A stretch of 64,000 bases of DNA, taken from Marininema mesophilum (GTDB taxonomy: Bacteria; Bacillota; Bacilli; Thermoactinomycetales; DSM-45169). A model generated the notes under the pieces. The model was not told the DNA's origin. It searched no databases and worked only from the letters and a program-made list of their open reading frames with translations. Made by a program: the position numbers and the translations under genes. Positions 1 to 6,801 of this stretch are shown piece by piece; position 1 is the first letter of the stretch, and every line of letters starts with the position of its first letter. The stretch spans positions 186,001-250,000 of the forward strand of contig NZ_FNNQ01000002.1 in the NCBI RefSeq assembly GCF_900106775.1, given 5' to 3'.

Positions 1-258
1 AATGTTAATTCGGATGAGGTGCTCTATTATGTAGGGGGGAACTTTATGAGCCGTAAAGGGGTGAAGGAAGGGTCGATCACTCTCCATCCCAGTGGACTAC
101 CCCATGGTCCCCACCCAGGCAAAGTAGAGGCCAGCATTGGGAAAAAAGGAACCGAAGAGTTAGCGGTGATGATAGATACCTTCCGGCCCCTCTATGTGAC
201 GCAAGCAGCACTCGAGTTAGAAGATTCGAACTATATTACAAGTTGGCTGGGAGATTAA
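1..258 (+). CDS. hmgA: homogentisate 1,2-dioxygenase, C-terminal part (cut by window edge)
   Basis: The reading frame is open from base 1 and ends at TAA 256-258, so only about 85 C-terminal residues are present. The fragment holds the conserved tail NVNSDEVLYYVGGNFMSRKG and the segment HPSGLPHGPHPG, whose histidines belong to the iron site in homogentisate dioxygenases. The enzyme opens the ring of homogentisate to maleylacetoacetate in tyrosine/phenylalanine breakdown, in the cytosol. The internal ATG at residue 16 should not be taken as a start because the upstream residues match the family. The next gene begins about 80 bases downstream on the same strand, but the rest of the operon lies outside the window. 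Confidence 0.88.
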   Translation, partial: NVNSDEVLYYVGGNFMSRKGVKEGSITLHPSGLPHGPHPGKVEASIGKKGTEELAVMIDTFRPLYVTQAALELEDSNYITSWLGD

Positions 259-340
259 GGGGTTGCAGAGGATCAGAGAGCATGATTAATTGCAGAATGG
301 AAAGGGTAAGTAGGGTGTAAATTGAAGGGAGAATTTAATC

Positions 341-985
341 ATGCAAATCGATCCAGCAAAACAAGAACGAGTAGATAATTATAAGTTGCTAGTTGGTAGT
401 ATTCTACCTCGTCCGATTGCTTTTGTAACTTCTGTAGCGGAGGATGGGACCGTGAATGCTTCCCCTTTCAGTTTTTTTACGGTTGTTAGTACGGATCCCC
501 CGATGATTTCTGTTTCTGTGGGCCGCAAGCCAGGTGGTGTGCAAAAGGACACCGCACGTAATATTGCGCATGCCAAAGAGTTTGTCATCCAAGTGGTGGA
601 TGGGGAGAACGTAGAGCAAGTGAACCAAACAGCTACCGAGTTCCCACCAGATGTTAGCGAAGTAGAGGCAGTGGGGATGGATCTGTTATCCAGTGTAAAG
701 GTGAAGGTCCCTCGTATTGCTCAATCTAAGGTGCAGATGGAGTGTCGTCTTCATGAGATCCTTCCGATAGGTGGCGATGGTTCCTCACCCAACACTGATT
801 TAATCATCGGGGAAGTGGTTTTTTTTCATGTCCAGGATGATCTATATGACCAAGGGAGGATCCTAACGGAGAAGCTGGATCCGGTGGGCCGTCTTGCTGG
901 AACTACCTTTAGCACGATTGGTGAAACGTTTTCGATGCCCCGCCTGAGCCCGGAAGAATGGAAAGAGAAATATGGCCAATCTTAA
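341..985 (+). CDS. flavin reductase family protein (FMN-binding split barrel)
   Basis: This 214-residue protein has the family pattern near the N terminus: LPRPIAFVTS, then NASPFSFFTVVSTDPPMISVS, a typical FMN-binding split-barrel edge. Members bind FMN and either reduce flavin for a partner oxygenase or act as uncharacterised flavoproteins. The start ATG follows GAAGGGAGA at a normal distance. It lies 82 bases behind the homogentisate dioxygenase gene on the same strand, which would fit an aromatic-catabolism role, but that link is inferred from position only. A short inverted repeat (970-977/994-1001) overlaps the stop codon; it lacks a T-run. Confidence 0.8.
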   Translation: MQIDPAKQERVDNYKLLVGSILPRPIAFVTSVAEDGTVNASPFSFFTVVSTDPPMISVSVGRKPGGVQKDTARNIAHAKEFVIQVVDGENVEQVNQTATEFPPDVSEVEAVGMDLLSSVKVKVPRIAQSKVQMECRLHEILPIGGDGSSPNTDLIIGEVVFFHVQDDLYDQGRILTEKLDPVGRLAGTTFSTIGETFSMPRLSPEEWKEKYGQS

Positions 986-1182
986 ATAAGAAAGGCCATA
1001 TGCCAATCAATAAATTATTACACAAAGGGTCAGACTTTTTCTATAATGAGAAGGAATATATTGATCTACGTCGGAATCCGGCCAGGATCTGAAAGGGTGA
1101 TGTCTTATGTCCAGCATTGTTAAAAACGCTGTTTCCAACCCATTTATGAACCAAGTACGAACCAATAGGGAGGATATAAGCA

Positions 1183-2247
1183 TTGAACTTAAAAGATTGG
1201 GGTTTGGATTCGTTTTTCGAAGAAGAGTACCAAACATATAATAAAGAGGAAGAGATCCTACGAGGACGGGTAACACTTGAACATAAGCACATTTACCGTG
1301 TGCAGGTCGAAGATGGTGAACGTCTTGCCTCGATTTCGGGCAAATTACGTCATCAGGCTGTGGGGCGAGATGGTTTTCCCGCTGTGGGTGATTGGGTAGT
1401 ACTGCGCGAAGGTGGCGAAGGGAGAGCGGTGATTGATGCCATTCTCCCACGAAGAAGTAAATTTACCCGTCGTGAAGCGGGCTTTCATATTGATGAGCAG
1501 ATTGTGGCTGCCAATGTGGATACGGTGTTTTTGGTCATGGGTACCGACCAGGATTTTAATTTGAGACGAATGGAGCGTTATCTCTCTGTTGCATGGGAGA
1601 GTGGAGCGATGCCTGTCATCGTCTTAACGAAGGCGGACCTTTGTCCAGATATCGAAAAGAAGCGGGCGCAAGTTGCGCACATCGCAGTAGGTGTTCCTAT
1701 CCACATTGTCAGCGCGATAAATGGCCAGGGGATTGAAGAGCTACAAGCGTACCTGACTTCTGGACGTACAGTTGCTCTAACGGGCTCTTCGGGTGTGGGC
1801 AAATCGACTCTGATTAATTGCCTTGCCGATTCTGAGTTGCTTGAAACAGGAGAAGTCCGAGCAGATGGTCGCGGTCGACATACCACTACACATCGGGAGT
1901 TAGTGCGTCTACCGGAAGGTGGTCTATTGTTAGATACACCAGGGATGCGGCTGCTTAAGATGTGGGAGGATGAGGGTGGAGTTGATCATACCTTTTCGGA
2001 TATCCTTAAGTGGGCGCAAAAGTGTAAGTTTAGTGACTGCGCCCATGAAACAGAGCCGGGTTGTGCGGTGCAAGAAGCGATAGATCAGGGGCTTTTAGAT
2101 GCGGCACGTTTGCAAAATTACCGAAAGCTTGGTCGCGAGTTAGCATATCTGGAGCGGAAGAAAGACGCTGGCGCGATGCGCTCTGAGAGAGAGCGTTGGA
2201 AAAAGCAAAAGGTACAGTATCGTAAAAATACTAGGCACCGACGGTAA
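1183..2247 (+). CDS. rsgA: ribosome small subunit-dependent GTPase A (RsgA/YjeQ family)
   Basis: The 354-residue protein shows an N-terminal OB-like region (around residues 25-85), then a circularly permuted GTPase in which TKAD (G4) precedes the P-loop GSSGVGKST (G1) and DTPG (G3), and a C-terminal zinc knuckle with the pattern C-x5-C-x-H-x5-C (CKFSDCAHETEPGC). RsgA matures the 30S ribosomal subunit. A TTG start is chosen because AGGGAGG ends nine bases upstream. The gene stands alone rather than in the usual Bacillales cluster with the PASTA kinase and ribulose-phosphate epimerase genes, and has a long, basic C-terminal end, so it could be a second, divergent RsgA copy. That suggestion cannot be tested within the window. 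Confidence 0.9.
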   Translation: MNLKDWGLDSFFEEEYQTYNKEEEILRGRVTLEHKHIYRVQVEDGERLASISGKLRHQAVGRDGFPAVGDWVVLREGGEGRAVIDAILPRRSKFTRREAGFHIDEQIVAANVDTVFLVMGTDQDFNLRRMERYLSVAWESGAMPVIVLTKADLCPDIEKKRAQVAHIAVGVPIHIVSAINGQGIEELQAYLTSGRTVALTGSSGVGKSTLINCLADSELLETGEVRADGRGRHTTTHRELVRLPEGGLLLDTPGMRLLKMWEDEGGVDHTFSDILKWAQKCKFSDCAHETEPGCAVQEAIDQGLLDAARLQNYRKLGRELAYLERKKDAGAMRSERERWKKQKVQYRKNTRHRR

Positions 2248-2287
2248 CTAGATAGAGACTAGCTGCTGACGGCGGGAGGTCATAGGC

Positions 2288-2911
2288 GTGATTCATCCGA
2301 TATTACAAGAGGCTCCTAGTTCGATTGAGACGGGACGGCTTCTTCTTCGCCAACCGATGCCAGGCGACGGTCCACTTCTTTTTGAAGCCGTTGAAGAAAG
2401 TTGGCCAGAGTTGACTCGTTGGCTGGAGTGGGCAAAAAAGAAGCCAACAGAGATGGATATGGAAGAGCAAGCGCGTCACAATCAGGTCCGTTGTTTAAAT
2501 CGAACCGACTTGATCTTCCAGATGATTCGTCGGGATCAGGGGCAGTTGTTAGGAACCTGTGGTTTATACAGTGTTGATTGGTCTGTTCCACGCTTTGAAA
2601 TTGGTTACTGGTGCCGTACAAGTGCGACGGGTCAAGGATATGTTTCAGAAGCTGTGCACCGGTTGATGGAACTAGCCTTTGTGGAATTGGGTGCACAACG
2701 GGTACAGATCCGTTGTGATGCAGACAACATTCGAAGTAGTAAGGTAGCAGAGCGTTCAGGTTTTATCTTAGAGGGAATCCTGCGCAATGAAATGCGTTCC
2801 TCTGAGGGACAGTTAGTACACACTGCTATTTATGGGATGATCCCGAAGGAATACGAGGAGTGGAAAGCAACTTCTTCCTTTGTAAGAGATCATAAAAAAG
2901 TGAAGCTTTAG
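2288..2911 (+). CDS. GNAT family N-acetyltransferase (RimJ/RimL type)
   Basis: The 207-residue protein fits ribosomal-protein-type acetyltransferases: ETGRLLLRQP near the N terminus, then FEIGYWC, the acetyl-CoA loop region TGQGYVSEAV, and the motif DADNIRSSKVAERSGF with EGILRNE following. It would transfer acetyl from acetyl-CoA to an amino group; the substrate is unknown (a protein N terminus or a small amine). The GTG start is preceded by GGGAGG at a good distance. It is 40 bases downstream of rsgA and probably cotranscribed. A long hairpin terminator follows directly. Confidence 0.85.
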   Translation: MIHPILQEAPSSIETGRLLLRQPMPGDGPLLFEAVEESWPELTRWLEWAKKKPTEMDMEEQARHNQVRCLNRTDLIFQMIRRDQGQLLGTCGLYSVDWSVPRFEIGYWCRTSATGQGYVSEAVHRLMELAFVELGAQRVQIRCDADNIRSSKVAERSGFILEGILRNEMRSSEGQLVHTAIYGMIPKEYEEWKATSSFVRDHKKVKL

Positions 2912-2964
2912 AGAAGTTTATGTGGGGGCACTTCCTAATAGGGAGTGCCTTCTCTAGTTTTTTT
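2909..2964 (+). terminator. rho-independent terminator after the acetyltransferase gene
   Basis: Outer arms TAGAGAAG/CTTCTCTA and inner arms GGCACTTCC/GGGAGTGCC around TAATA form a long stem, with seven Ts shortly downstream. It closes the rsgA-acetyltransferase unit. Confidence 0.8.
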
Positions 2965-3202
2965 AGTGGATTGTTAAGTAAGTATTTTCTTTATTTAATC
3001 CTATTAAAGGAAAAATAATTTAATTGATAGTTTTTTGAAATTTGATAATAAAAGTGGATACAAAAAAGGGCAAGTGTTCGAATTATAAATTGAGGGATAA
3101 AAAAGGGGGGATTATTGGGTATACCTGCACAGGGAGAATTGAGATTTTTTACTTATTTAAAACGACTAAATATTTAGGTAAGGGGAAAAGTATTCAATCA
3201 TC

Positions 3203-3922
3203 TTGGGTAAAGAAATGTTCATGGATAAGTATCATTGTTATTATCTCTATGTGTGGAGCAACGTTACTGAGGATAACAATGTCACCTTTGAGACAGACAA
3301 GAGTGGAAAGATTGTAGCAAACTATACCTATGGAGCTAATGGGGAAGTGGTCAGCATGGCCCGGGATGGGAAGACCTACTACTACCAGACCAACTACCGT
3401 GGGGATGTAACAACGCTGACGGATTCCAAAGGGGTAGACGTAGCCATCTATGAATATGATGCCTTCGGAAATCTCGTAAAAGAGACCGGGGATATAGTGA
3501 ACCCGTATCGGTATGCAGGCTATCGGTATGATGAGGGGACAGGGTTCTACTATTTGCAGAGTAGGTATTATGATCCGGGCATGGGGCGCTTCTTGACGAG
3601 GGATACATTTGAGGGTGAGGATACCGATCCATTGAGTTTGAATAAGTATGCATATACTGAGAATAGTCCTATACTGATGGTCGATCCAGACGGTAAGAGA
3701 AGTCGTAAATATTTTGCAAAGAGGATACTTAAGAAGATATTTCGCTGGTTAAGATGGAGCCCTATAAGATGGATCTATTCTTTGTATAGCTATAGTAGAT
3801 ATCAAAGGGCGTTATTTCGATGTTGGACATTCATGTTTTATTATATTTATTATCATCCTCATAAATCTAAGTGGCACTATCGATATATGTATGTAAGGTG
3901 CGCTGTGTCTCGAATAAAGTAG
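3203..3922 (+). CDS. orphan RHS core fragment with variable C-terminal tail (5'-truncated)
   Basis: Residues about 18-165 are the end of an RHS/YD-repeat protein: YDAFGNLVKETG, then NPYRYAGYRYDEGTGFYYL, RYYDPGMGRFLTRD and a final VDPDG, the motif that ends the RHS cage before the toxin tail. The usual thousand or more upstream residues and any export signal are absent; an in-frame TAA lies at 3179-3181, so this is a truncated or displaced module. The last ~75 residues after VDPDG are unrelated to RHS: very rich in Lys, Arg, Trp, Tyr and Phe, and encoded by AT-rich DNA. No ribosome site is obvious before TTG 3203 or the ATGs at 3215 and 3221. In intact systems this tail is a polymorphic toxin; here activity is only inferred. 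Confidence 0.7.
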   Translation: MGKEMFMDKYHCYYLYVWSNVTEDNNVTFETDKSGKIVANYTYGANGEVVSMARDGKTYYYQTNYRGDVTTLTDSKGVDVAIYEYDAFGNLVKETGDIVNPYRYAGYRYDEGTGFYYLQSRYYDPGMGRFLTRDTFEGEDTDPLSLNKYAYTENSPILMVDPDGKRSRKYFAKRILKKIFRWLRWSPIRWIYSLYSYSRYQRALFRCWTFMFYYIYYHPHKSKWHYRYMYVRCAVSRIK

Positions 3923-3941
3923 GTAGGATGGGGGTTATATC

Positions 3942-4109
3942 GTGAGTATTGTGATTATAAGTTTGATTATTTTTTCAATTGCAGTATATTTTTCTTTAAC
4001 AAAAAGGGGATCGGGGTTCATGGATCGATGGTCAAGTTATATTATTTCTTCTATTGATATCGTTTTTTTAGTGATATTAGTAATTTCGTTGGTTTTTTTC
4101 TTTAAGTAA
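3942..4109 (+). CDS. small two-helix membrane protein, candidate partner of the RHS tail
   Basis: This ORF encodes 55 residues from a GTG codon, preceded by GGATGGGGG. It has two hydrophobic segments (residues about 2-19 and 37-54) separated by a short polar stretch with TKRGSGFMDRW. It starts 20 bases after the RHS tail stops, on the same strand and in similarly AT-rich DNA. Position, size and polarity match the small immunity genes that follow RHS toxin tails, and two-helix immunity proteins are known for membrane-acting toxins. The family is not recognised, and the function is an inference from position only. Confidence 0.45.
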   Translation: MSIVIISLIIFSIAVYFSLTKRGSGFMDRWSSYIISSIDIVFLVILVISLVFFFK

Positions 4110-4490
4110 TGGAGGTATGTTAGGGTTGGTGATTATCCGAGTAAAAGGACGGGCACCAAGGAAAGCTTGGAACCCACAAACAACCCCATAAGTAATTATC
4201 CCCGTCCAGTGATACCTCTCCGAGTGTAATGAAATCGTGTGATCCTGACAACCAAAGGGAAACTGAATGACGGGCTCAAAAGAAGTAACCCGCTCGTAGG
4301 TTTGCGTTACTTCTTCGAAGCTTTGGCCGTCCGTTACGGTAGCTACCAATAGTGATAGGGTTCTCCTCCCTGCAACTATTACTACTTCTATTCAAAAGAA
4401 GTAATGGGAACCGAAAAAAGTGCGGAAAAAATTCAGATTTCGACGGATATAAATATAATTATGATATAAAGTTTTTTTGAGAGAAAACGT
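4110..4490 (+). other. non-coding stretch with repeated AAGAAGTAA units
   Basis: No convincing gene is seen. CAAAAGAAGTAA occurs directly twice (4277-4288, 4393-4404) and its complement also occurs. One pair makes a perfect 10-base inverted repeat AAGAAGTAAC/GTTACTTCTT (4280-4289 and 4306-4315). A minus-strand frame of about 90 codons (4077-4349) has a plausible GGAGGAGAA before a TTG, but its sequence matches no family I know and overlaps the end of the small membrane ORF. Confidence 0.4.
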
Positions 4491-4520
4491 ACCTGACTAT
4501 GAGTCGGGTGTTTTTTATTT
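4491..4520 (+). terminator. rho-independent terminator
   Basis: Arms ACCTGAC/GTCGGGT (one G-T pair) around a five-base loop are followed by GTTTTTTATTT. On the plus strand it would end any transcript leaving the RHS/small membrane ORF region. Confidence 0.65.
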
Positions 4521-4629
4521 GATTGCAGCGGGTAGGTAAAAGTCCTAAAAACAGTGATAAGTTCTGGGTGATAGCAAGGGATAAGAAAATAACCGTGATC
4601 AGATCTCCGAAAAGAATGGCAGACCTTGC

Positions 4630-4989
4630 TCATTGAATTCCACCTATCCAAAATCCAAGAAAAGCAAGTCCGATTCCAAGAGTATAGGTGAGTCCCAGAT
4701 AGAGAAATAGTTGTTTCCGCTCTCCTTGAGTTCCCAGGGCGTATAGCTCCCAGTTAAGGGTAGAAAAGGTGGTGAAAGCTCCCATAAAACCAGTCCCTAC
4801 TAGCAGAAGTGTATCCGGAGACCAGTGAGCTCCGTACATCCAAGCAAGTAGAAAGGAACCTGTACAGTTGATTAGAAGCGTTCCCCATGGAAGTTTATCG
4901 GTGGGGCGATTAAAGTGGAGGCTGAGGTAAAAACGGGCGAGGGAACCAGCAAATCCCCCAAGGGCCACTTTAATGATGGGTAACATCAT
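4630..4989 (-). CDS. crcB: fluoride exporter CrcB/Fluc, second subunit gene
   Basis: The 119-residue protein has four predicted membrane helices and the CrcB signatures: GGFAGSLARF, LPWGTLLINCTGSF and the phenylalanine-box region TGFMGAFTTFSTLNWE. Fluc channels expel fluoride from the cytosol. The start at 4989 is preferred over the longer frame because GGAGGG lies six bases upstream and the ATG overlaps the stop of the upstream crcB in the tetranucleotide ATGA. Two adjacent, overlapping crcB genes of this kind usually encode opposed-topology subunits of a heterodimer. Confidence 0.93.
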   Translation of the reverse strand: MMLPIIKVALGGFAGSLARFYLSLHFNRPTDKLPWGTLLINCTGSFLLAWMYGAHWSPDTLLLVGTGFMGAFTTFSTLNWELYALGTQGERKQLFLYLGLTYTLGIGLAFLGFWIGGIQ

Positions 4990-5384
4990 CGATCTCCCTC
5001 CCCTTGGTGAAAGTGGGGTTTGAAAAAGGCAAGCTTTACGCCGATCCAAGCAAAGAGGAGACCTCCGAAAAGACTCATCAAAACATAAAGAATAGCTTGG
5101 TAGATATGCCCGGTTGTGACCAGAGTGATCGTTTCGTGGCTAAAGGTAGAGAAAGTGGTAAATGAACCAATAAACCCTGAGGTGATAGCCGTTTTCACTT
5201 GAGGTGAAAGGTTGAAAAATCTTCCCGCCCCTTCGTTGATCCAAGCGAGGAGAAGACTACCGAAGCAATTGATGAAAAGTGTGATCCAAGGGAAGCCGCC
5301 TCCTGATGAAGAGAAAAAAAGGGATAAACCGTAGCGAAGGAGTGCTCCACAAGCACCGGCAAATCCAATCAGAAGATAGGGCAT
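4986..5384 (-). CDS. crcB: fluoride exporter CrcB/Fluc, first subunit gene
   Basis: The 132-residue, four-helix protein contains GFAGACGALLRYG, FPWITLFINCFGS and SGFIGSFTTFSTFSHE, the Fluc pore motifs. It is the first gene of the pair on the minus strand; AGGAGG precedes its ATG. I looked upstream (5385-5500) for a fluoride riboswitch, which often precedes crcB, and found only a weak pair of CCAATG/CATTGG repeats and no convincing motif, so regulation is unclear. Confidence 0.93.
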   Translation of the reverse strand: MPYLLIGFAGACGALLRYGLSLFFSSSGGGFPWITLFINCFGSLLLAWINEGAGRFFNLSPQVKTAITSGFIGSFTTFSTFSHETITLVTTGHIYQAILYVLMSLFGGLLFAWIGVKLAFFKPHFHQGEGDR

Positions 5385-5505
5385 CGTGGGCGCCTCCTTT
5401 TTCTGTAGGTTAATCTATGCTCATGGCTTAGTGTAGCCAATGCCGGATGAATGATCAATATCGTCCATTGGTTCGCCTCTTTTTTTGAATTTCCGGAAAA
5501 AAGCC

Positions 5506-5534
5506 TTGTCATCTGAAGCGTCTCTGTGTATTAT
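5506..5534 (+). promoter_or_regulatory. sigma-A type promoter for the reductase-like gene
   Basis: TTGTCA (5506-5511), a 17-base spacer and TATTAT (5529-5534). Transcription would begin near 5541 and leave a leader of about 110 bases containing a small GGATCC/GGGTCC hairpin. Confidence 0.6.
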
Positions 5535-5653
5535 ATAACAAAGAACAAATTAGAGCCTCTGTACTAATACAATCTCGGTGGCAGTTTCGGATGGTATGGG
5601 ATCCTGGGAGGGTCCAAAACAAGCGAAAACACCTTACAAAGGAGCGATACGCG

Positions 5654-6586
5654 ATGATGGACCAAAGCAGCCTACGTTACCGGGGAATCTATACTAAAAT
5701 TCCGGGTGACCCCTCCCGGTGGAGAAAGTGGCACGCGATGGGTGAATTTTTGGTGGAAGAAGCACGGCGGCGGAACGGAGGACAGTTGCCTGATCAGTTG
5801 ATGTATTCAGGAGCAGAGTCAGAATTTCCACGGTTGTTTCAAATGCTGGCTGAGGGTGGGACGATTGGGTTTTCGGACTCTACAAGAGGGAAACATATGA
5901 CCTTTCTCGGTAAGGGGGCTGCCTTAAGGCCAGAGAGGATGCTACAACGGGCTGATTTTACCAGAGGCGAGTTTGCACTCTTCTACTATGGGTGTAGTAA
6001 CCGGGAAAAGGTTGACCGGAATGGTCTTGAGATCTTAGAAGCACTCCATCGCAGTGGTGGCCGGATTATTGCGGTGACGAATACGGAAGAACAACGTCTA
6101 TACTTAGAGGATCGGTACGCAGAGATGTTAATTGGTGTGATAAGCCTAGAGCAGATCGCTTTAGAAGAGGGAAATCGGTTTGATTGGCCATCAGCAATGC
6201 CATGGCTCCCTGAGTCTGATCGATATTGGCAGGAGTGTCAGGATACTATCGGGCTATATAAAGAGAGGACCATTGAGCCCTTTGCCCGTAGGGTAACCAA
6301 TTTGTTACCCGAGGGCGAAGGGGGTTTTGATTTAATTTTTGAACGGGCAGGGCAAGACACCCTTGGAGTAAGTACGGCTTTAGTTCGTCCAAAGACAGGT
6401 CGGGTAGTTTATGCAGAAGCAATGGAAGGACGGCGGTATAGCTTTTACTCTCCACATGTTTGGGAGGGTGAGCGCAAAGTATTTATGCCTCTTGCAGTAA
6501 TTGATGGTAGTCCGTCCTTTGCTGGGCAACGAGAAAATGATCCTCTTTCAGAGAGCACAAGCTACCACGTTCGTCAGACTGGATGA
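5654..6586 (+). CDS. acrylyl/crotonyl-CoA reductase-like (MDR superfamily) protein, function uncertain
   Basis: The 310-residue protein resembles the C-terminal part of medium-chain reductases of the acrylyl-CoA/crotonyl-CoA reductase kind: ALFYYGCSNREKVDRNGLE, GGRIIAVTNTEEQ, FDWPSAMPWLPES and VVYAEAMEGRRYSFYSP. It lacks the N-terminal catalytic lobe of those enzymes, so it may be a stand-alone relative with another job. The start at 5654 is chosen because AAAGGAG lies nine bases upstream; the longer frame from 5591 has no ribosome site. It has its own promoter and terminator, so it is a single-gene unit. Confidence 0.5.
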   Translation: MMDQSSLRYRGIYTKIPGDPSRWRKWHAMGEFLVEEARRRNGGQLPDQLMYSGAESEFPRLFQMLAEGGTIGFSDSTRGKHMTFLGKGAALRPERMLQRADFTRGEFALFYYGCSNREKVDRNGLEILEALHRSGGRIIAVTNTEEQRLYLEDRYAEMLIGVISLEQIALEEGNRFDWPSAMPWLPESDRYWQECQDTIGLYKERTIEPFARRVTNLLPEGEGGFDLIFERAGQDTLGVSTALVRPKTGRVVYAEAMEGRRYSFYSPHVWEGERKVFMPLAVIDGSPSFAGQRENDPLSESTSYHVRQTG

Positions 6587-6623
6587 ATCTACAAAAATGA
6601 AATGAATAGACGAATAGCTAAAA

Positions 6624-6649
6624 AGCGGGGATATGCCCCGCTTTTTTTG
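6624..6649 (+). terminator. rho-independent terminator
   Basis: Stem AGCGGGG/CCCCGCT with loop ATATG followed by seven Ts, just behind the reductase-like gene. Confidence 0.9.
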
Positions 6650-6801
6650 TTATGGTGTACAACCCAGGTTCGTCCATATGTTGTCTGTACTTTCAGGATC
6701 TTTTGCTGACGAACGACGGGTTTCGCCATGATTTGCTCCGATAACCTGGTAGAATCAGGATAAGCTATGATTGGCTTGAAACTGAGAAGGGTGGGTTGCC
6801 C

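Noticed and set aside
3042..3317. Plus-strand ORF of 91 codons overlapping the RHS fragment
   Set aside because: TTG start without ribosome site, low-complexity AT-rich sequence, and overlap with the clear RHS frame.
4077..4349. Minus-strand ORF of 90 codons with GGAGGAGAA before TTG
   Set aside because: It overlaps the small membrane ORF, contains the AAGAAGTAA repeats, and matches no family I recognise.
5385..5500. Fluoride riboswitch upstream of crcB
   Set aside because: Only weak complementary pairs are seen; the conserved aptamer sequence is not present by eye.
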